Origin: G963663525 sp963663525
GTDB lineage: Bacteria; Myxococcota_A; SURF-8; G963663525
Length of the DNA stretch: 64,000 nucleotides
Direction: 5' to 3'
NCBI GenBank assembly: GCA_963663525.2
Contig: CAXXHC010000004.1
Location: 62,001-126,000 of the forward strand
The translations under genes were made by a program, and so were the position numbers. Below, piece by piece: positions 61,201-64,000 of this stretch. Position 1 is the stretch's first letter, and each line of letters opens with the position of its first letter. The notes under the pieces are model-generated. The model made no database searches and was not told the DNA's origin. It saw nothing but the letters and a program-made list of their open reading frames with translations.

Positions 61201-61404
61201 GCCGTTGAGGCGATAACGCAGGCTATGTTTTGTTTCGGAGACCTCGGCCAGTTCGACGCCTTCCGGCAGCCAGGTGCGAGCCACGCCGCCATCCAACTCC
61301 ACGTCGCGAGCTGTCCAGCGAATCGTTTTTTCGGCGTTGGCTTCGAGGGGAAAGGCCGCCCAAAGCGCCAGAACCGCAACCCATGAAAAGACACACACAC
61401 GCAT
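58252..61404 (-). CDS. N-acetylmuramoyl-L-alanine amidase with Xly/golvesin-like domain and sorting-type tail
   Basis: This is a 1050-residue secreted protein (signal peptide 1-24). Residues about 150-525 are amidase_3 with zinc ligands in LSPGHGW and ISWHSNA and the acid in LIETAFHDNPDDA; a golvesin/Xly-like domain is inserted at about 255-350 (QVWARFSADFTKSETKAVYL). An FN3-like domain follows (about 535-625), then an unknown region, a very acidic Trp/Glu-rich linker (880-1000), and a C-terminal GGGC-membrane helix-Arg-rich tail (GGGCRSMSGKVPDTW, then RLRRRP) resembling MYXO-CTERM. It cleaves the peptide from muramic acid in peptidoglycan. Confidence 0.8.
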   Translation of the reverse strand: MRVCVFSWVAVLALWAAFPLEANAEKTIRWTARDVELDGGVARTWLPEGVELAEVSETKHSLRYRLNGKIELLRDDLVSDQVVRNLALANGGIGRVEVEISWENRWVPLQDLQPSPAPTNRKRRARDTETPDFVPVEGEGVYPYDGPLSGLTIALSPGHGWTWEDGSWHTQRSLINNVVEDHSNARLVDWHVIPQLIRAGARVFSVREADFSTEEILIDNDDPSGYASENGWSAGSGLGWQGGNYDVCPTTQNESEQVWARFSADFTKSETKAVYLFFRAGENRVTDALVEIRHAGNVTRLKVNQERNDNRWLYLGSFYFDADEPNQGLSISNLSDEDGYVIADAVRFGGGMGTQTGYDPPGTEVSGYPRWQEAARYYCSYNQGPDWACRTDTDDRTGDITARPLYSRWHGADLFISWHSNAFNGEATGTRTITYLYDSTNPLADLNQDLRDDASNAVVQAIRAVFDSGWFGATSEMNLGEIRELADEIPGFLIETAFHDNPDDARYIVNPAFRSLVARAVIKSLIDRYAPGTGLYPLPVQGFRIRHVGELRVRLEWENSTDPVWPDISIPDAYRIYTAHRLGRDFDHGPVQVTASSYETELQPGVTTCFKVAALNDGGESLPSEVLCARLFDGFSANGLLVNGYDRFDRSVPASDNTRDYLARHAEAIAASGRFSFVSTSNEAIVDRSVNLTDYDFVDWALGEESTANHCFDATERQKLGQFLDGGGRLFVSGAEQGWDLVERGDDQTAAWYTSRLCANYEADDAGTHYFRGADSGPYRDVGVSLFDDGSGETYDVDWPDVVSASGDAMTCLQYAGSTNGAGVCRAEAPAVVHWGFPFETVRGRLQRAALMQRTLYYLGVPQAPQVLPEEEIEWENEWEGDLDEEPAPEQEYEEDWTEDDFIETDRMEIPDLEPDQETDWIEVEWIEADWAEEWPEPDGDEDLDEDKYIPPADEDPDDGEGDGWIPYPESEYPTETENSGESGEKPDERSCPEGFTLVGANCVQDDLPGASGGGCRSMSGKVPDTWVWLGILWILLGIAHRLRRRPTGA

Positions 61405-61551
61405 GATTCACCTACCCGTTCCAAAATCCGTTCGCACCGCGTTCTCACCTTCTCGACTGTAACAGCCGGAAAGTGTTTCAACAACGGGCGTGACGCGACT
61501 TGGCACAAAAGAATCGCTTTTGACGCGACTTTTCGTGTTTTTGCATCCGGG

Positions 61552-62196
61552 TCAGGGGATTTCGTAGGCCTTGAGCAGCATTTCCGCAACGACTTCGGGG
61601 GCTTGATCTTTTTTCGAAAGGCTAGTTTTCATTTGCACCATCCCCACTCCCGGTGCGTAGATGAAATCCAGAATCTCTTGTATATCCGGGCCGATACGGC
61701 TCGTGCAACGGACCCAGAGGCAGTCCGAAAACCTCCCAGCGGGAACCTCGATGGTGTGGTGCAGGTCGCGGATTTCGAAATTTTCCCGGCGTACCATGGA
61801 AGACTGCGCCTGCCAGGTCGCACCGCGCACGACGGGCGATTGGATCAGGTAGCGTTTCGGATCGCGCAGTCCCCTTGGATCGAGGCGCAGCATCCCGCCC
61901 AGATTGTCCACAAAAAAGCCGTTTTCCTTTTTTTCCACCATCACTTTCATCACGCCTTTGGACCCCGGCTTTTTCATTTCGTAGGTCCAGGAGTTTCCGA
62001 GGTTCAGCGGCATGTAGCGGTCGGCGGTCGGTGCGTCTTCCGAGACGGACATCGGCGCGTCCATCTCCTCGCGGTCCCGTTCGGAGAACAACCCCTCCTC
62101 ACTCAACGCGCTTCCCGACGCACAACCGGCGATGAGGCACGAAAACAGCAGCCATCCAAAAATCATTGCCCGAAAACCGGCGTGTCGTTCAATCAT
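61552..62196 (-). CDS. lipoprotein of unknown function
   Basis: This 214-residue protein starts at ATG 62196, overlapping the lipB stop by a few bases. The signal peptide has lipobox LIAGC. The mature part begins with an acidic linker, then a beta-rich domain (PLNLGNSWTYEMKKPGS, WQAQSSMVRRENFEIRDLHH, FSDCLWVRCTSRIGPDIQEI). Proteins of this kind are common in deltaproteobacterial genomes; no family with a known activity is recognised. The overlap with lipB suggests co-transcription, without an obvious functional link. Confidence 0.6.
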   Translation of the reverse strand: MIERHAGFRAMIFGWLLFSCLIAGCASGSALSEEGLFSERDREEMDAPMSVSEDAPTADRYMPLNLGNSWTYEMKKPGSKGVMKVMVEKKENGFFVDNLGGMLRLDPRGLRDPKRYLIQSPVVRGATWQAQSSMVRRENFEIRDLHHTIEVPAGRFSDCLWVRCTSRIGPDIQEILDFIYAPGVGMVQMKTSLSKKDQAPEVVAEMLLKAYEIP

Positions 62197-62887
62197 CGTT
62201 CTCGATCCATTCCTTTTCATTTTCAGAAGGCAAATCGGGTACATCGGCGCGTTCCATCGGCAGGCCGAAGACTTCGCCCATGCTCGTCACCGCCGCGTTC
62301 AATACGTCTTCCATACGGCAGGCGCTTCCGCATCGCCTAAGCGTGGTGACGCCCCGGTCGGCGATGCCGCAAGGGGTGAACCACTCGTAGACGTCCAGGT
62401 CGTTGTCCACGTTCAGCGAAAACCCGTGCATCGAAATTCCCTGCCGGATGCGCAGTCCCAACGCGCCGAGCTTGCGGTTTTCCACCCAAGCACCGGGGTG
62501 TTCCGGGTCGCGCCGCGCGGTGACGCCGCAGAGGGCGCAGGTTTTCAGCAGGACGTCCTCCAGCAACCCGACAAACTCCCTGGCTCCTTTGGCTCCCACG
62601 AGGGAGAGGCGCGCTACCGGGTAGCCGACAAGCTGGCCGGGTCCGTGGTAGGTCGCCAGTCCGCCGCGATCCGACTGCACCACCGTCACTCCCTTGCGGG
62701 CGTATTCCTCGACGGAAAACGGCAAGGATTCCGGGGAGGTACGCCGCCCACAGGTCAGCGTCGGGGGATGGGAAGTCAGCAGCAGGTAGCCCGCCGTTTC
62801 GGGATGTCGAAGCAGGCGTTGGAAAAGATTTCGCTGCCAGGTCCAGGCGCGAAGGTAAGGAAGATCCGGGACGTAGGTCCATTGCAC
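62189..62887 (-). CDS. lipB: lipoyl(octanoyl) transferase
   Basis: This is a 232-residue LipB. It transfers octanoate from ACP to lipoyl-dependent proteins. Motifs: RGGLATYHGPGQLVGYP, the Lys of ENRKLGALGLRI, the HGFSLNV segment, and the catalytic Cys in FTPCGIADRG. Both active-site residues (Lys and Cys) are present. The start at 62887 fits the family N-terminus (YVPDLPYLRAWTWQRNLFQR). It is followed by the overlapping lipoprotein gene and preceded by the metallophosphoesterase gene on the same strand. LipA is not in the window. Confidence 0.95.
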   Translation of the reverse strand: MQWTYVPDLPYLRAWTWQRNLFQRLLRHPETAGYLLLTSHPPTLTCGRRTSPESLPFSVEEYARKGVTVVQSDRGGLATYHGPGQLVGYPVARLSLVGAKGAREFVGLLEDVLLKTCALCGVTARRDPEHPGAWVENRKLGALGLRIRQGISMHGFSLNVDNDLDVYEWFTPCGIADRGVTTLRRCGSACRMEDVLNAAVTSMGEVFGLPMERADVPDLPSENEKEWIENDD

Positions 62888-62900
62888 GCCGGGTCGCTCC

Positions 62901-63632
62901 TTAAGAGCCGGAATACAGCCGGGCGGCGAAATACTCCGGCAGGCCCGCCTTCAAGATCGCCTCCACGGCGGCATCGATATCGTATTCCACGCGGTGCCAT
63001 TCAACGATGCGGGTTTCGTCGTCCCAGACTACCATGCTGGAACGGGTGTCGAAGTCGCGCGGCTGACCGACGCTGCCCACGGCGATGACGTACTTTTTAT
63101 TGGGGTCTAGCTTGATGTTCTCGACGGAGTATTCCACCGCGTTGGTCGGTCGGATTTCGTAAATGCGGCGCAGGTGCGAGTGTCCGACGAAGGTCACGTT
63201 TTTGATGCTTTCGTAGTCGAGTACCAGTTTTTCTGCCTGTTCCAGGGTGTACACGTAGTTGAAGACTTCCGGATTGATCGGTTCGCCGTGGACGTAGCAC
63301 ACGCTTTCTTCGTTGCGAAAATAGGGTAAGGCATTGAGAGTATTGAGGTTTTTCTCGCTCAGCGCGGCCCGCGTCCAGTCCAGAGCCTGTTTGGCGGCTT
63401 CGTAATAATAATTATAGTCCATCTGTCCCGCGACCGCTGCGTCGTGGTTGCCCATCACCGTGAAAGAAGTTACCGGTTCCACCAAGTTCATCACTTCTTC
63501 CGGATTTCCGCCGTAGCCCACGAGGTCGCCGAGGCAGATGCAACGATCCACACTCAGCGTCTGCATGTATTCCAGAACTTTTTCGGTCGCCTGCAAATTA
63601 CTGTGCAGGTCGGAAATGATACCCGTTCGCAT
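62901..63632 (-). CDS. metallophosphoesterase
   Basis: This 243-residue protein has the calcineurin-like motif set: GIISDLHSNL (D-x-H), LGDLVGYGGNPEE (GDxxG), VMGNHDAAVAG (GNHD), VTFVGHSHLRRI (GHSH). It also has YVHGEPINPEV. A dinuclear metal centre hydrolyses phosphoesters; the natural substrate cannot be named from sequence. It is in the MJ0936/YfcE-like size range. It is 13 bp from lipB on the same strand. All metal ligands are present. Confidence 0.85.
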   Translation of the reverse strand: MRTGIISDLHSNLQATEKVLEYMQTLSVDRCICLGDLVGYGGNPEEVMNLVEPVTSFTVMGNHDAAVAGQMDYNYYYEAAKQALDWTRAALSEKNLNTLNALPYFRNEESVCYVHGEPINPEVFNYVYTLEQAEKLVLDYESIKNVTFVGHSHLRRIYEIRPTNAVEYSVENIKLDPNKKYVIAVGSVGQPRDFDTRSSMVVWDDETRIVEWHRVEYDIDAAVEAILKAGLPEYFAARLYSGS

Positions 63633-63770
63633 GTGTACAGCCCTTTCCTTCCGGTGATGCGTGATTCTAACTCAAACGGGTGGCCGTTTGCAAAGAGAAG
63701 GTACATTTTCTTTTTTTTCCAGAAACTTCGGATGCTTGTACGCGAAAAGCGGAGGGCTCATGGGTAGATA

Positions 63771-64000
63771 TCAGTCGTTTTCCAGGGGAGTTTCTTCTTC
63801 GTTGTTTGGCGACACGAAAACTTGCTCGCCGCCATTGCGAACCAGCCGTATCGTCACAACGGTGATGTTGTCCTTGCCGCCGCGTTGGTTCGCAAAACGC
63901 ACGAGGTTCTTCAGTGCCTGGGCCAGACTGGGCGAATTCTCCAAAACCCCTTTGATTTCAAAGTCTTTGACGAGATCGGTCAGGCCGTCTGAGCAAAGGA
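63771..64000 (-). CDS. PP2C-type Ser/Thr phosphatase, partial (5' end outside window)
   Basis: The leftward frame from the window edge ends at TGA (63771-63773) and covers 75 codons of the C-terminal PP2C domain: LCSDGLTDLVKD and RGGKDNITVVTIRL, which are the conserved metal-binding ends of the family. An acidic tail follows (NNEEETPLEND). Bacterial PP2C phosphatases reverse Ser/Thr kinase signalling (Stp1/PrpC). The kinase and N-terminus are off the window. Confidence 0.85.
   Translation of the reverse strand, partial: LCSDGLTDLVKDFEIKGVLENSPSLAQALKNLVRFANQRGGKDNITVVTIRLVRNGGEQVFVSPNNEEETPLEND

Overview
The window looks like chromosome from an uncultured Gram-negative bacterium of the broad deltaproteobacterial/Myxococcota type. 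This is inferred from a TonB-dependent receptor, many lipobox-bearing, cysteine- and Asp/Glu-rich secreted proteins, and an amidase ending in a MYXO-CTERM-like tail. No marker gene fixes the lineage.

Region 1 (1-18.4 kb) is accessory DNA that resembles a prophage or integrative element. A leftward, largely overlapping gene train (11988 to 1085) encodes a sigma-region-4-like regulator, a Cas4/RecB-like nuclease, a Cys-containing unknown protein, a Lar/Nmad1-like protein, a RecD2-like helicase, a primase-helicase of the TOTE/AEP type, a PD-(D/E)XK resolvase-like protein, a CD3324-like HTH protein and an HGG-motif phage-type protein. A VapBC-like module lies at its left edge. Two non-coding repeat blocks (3.0-3.35 kb and 12.18-12.56 kb) look like replication or operator DNA. 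To the right are a phage-repressor-like gene, a sigma-54 activator, a perfectly spaced sigma-54 promoter, and a large serine recombinase module (15.7-18.4 kb).

Region 2 (18.6-25.6 kb) is a complete diversity-generating retroelement (DGR), the highlight of the window. It has a 1361-residue surface lipoprotein target ending in a variable repeat (VR1), an avd-like gene, an adenine-rich template repeat (TR), a reverse transcriptase with YVDD, and a second small secreted target ending in VR2. Aligned by eye, VR1 differs from TR at 20 positions and VR2 at 22, and every difference falls on a TR adenine. Each VR is followed by a GAA-loop hairpin.

Region 3 (26-37 kb) holds tRNA-Ala(CGC) and an insertion-sequence scrapyard: a frameshifted IS1182-type transposase, an IS1634 copy containing an IS4-type element that itself contains an ISL3 element, a 944-residue HEAT-repeat protein, and an IS630 element with an A7 frameshift site.

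Region 4 (37.3-44.6 kb) is an hmuR-hmuS-hmuU-hmuV-like locus: a TonB receptor, a membrane-anchored CobN-like protein, an ExbB/MotA-like channel and a DUF2149 protein. It probably takes up and dechelates heme or another tetrapyrrole. A second, nearly identical IS1634 copy (45.4-47.0 kb) follows and truncates a Cys-rich gene.

Region 5 (47-64 kb) is more ordinary chromosome: three large surface lipoproteins, a small diheme membrane protein overlapping an AddB-like nuclease gene, a periplasmic amidase, a lipoprotein, lipB, a metallophosphoesterase and the 3' end of a PP2C phosphatase gene.
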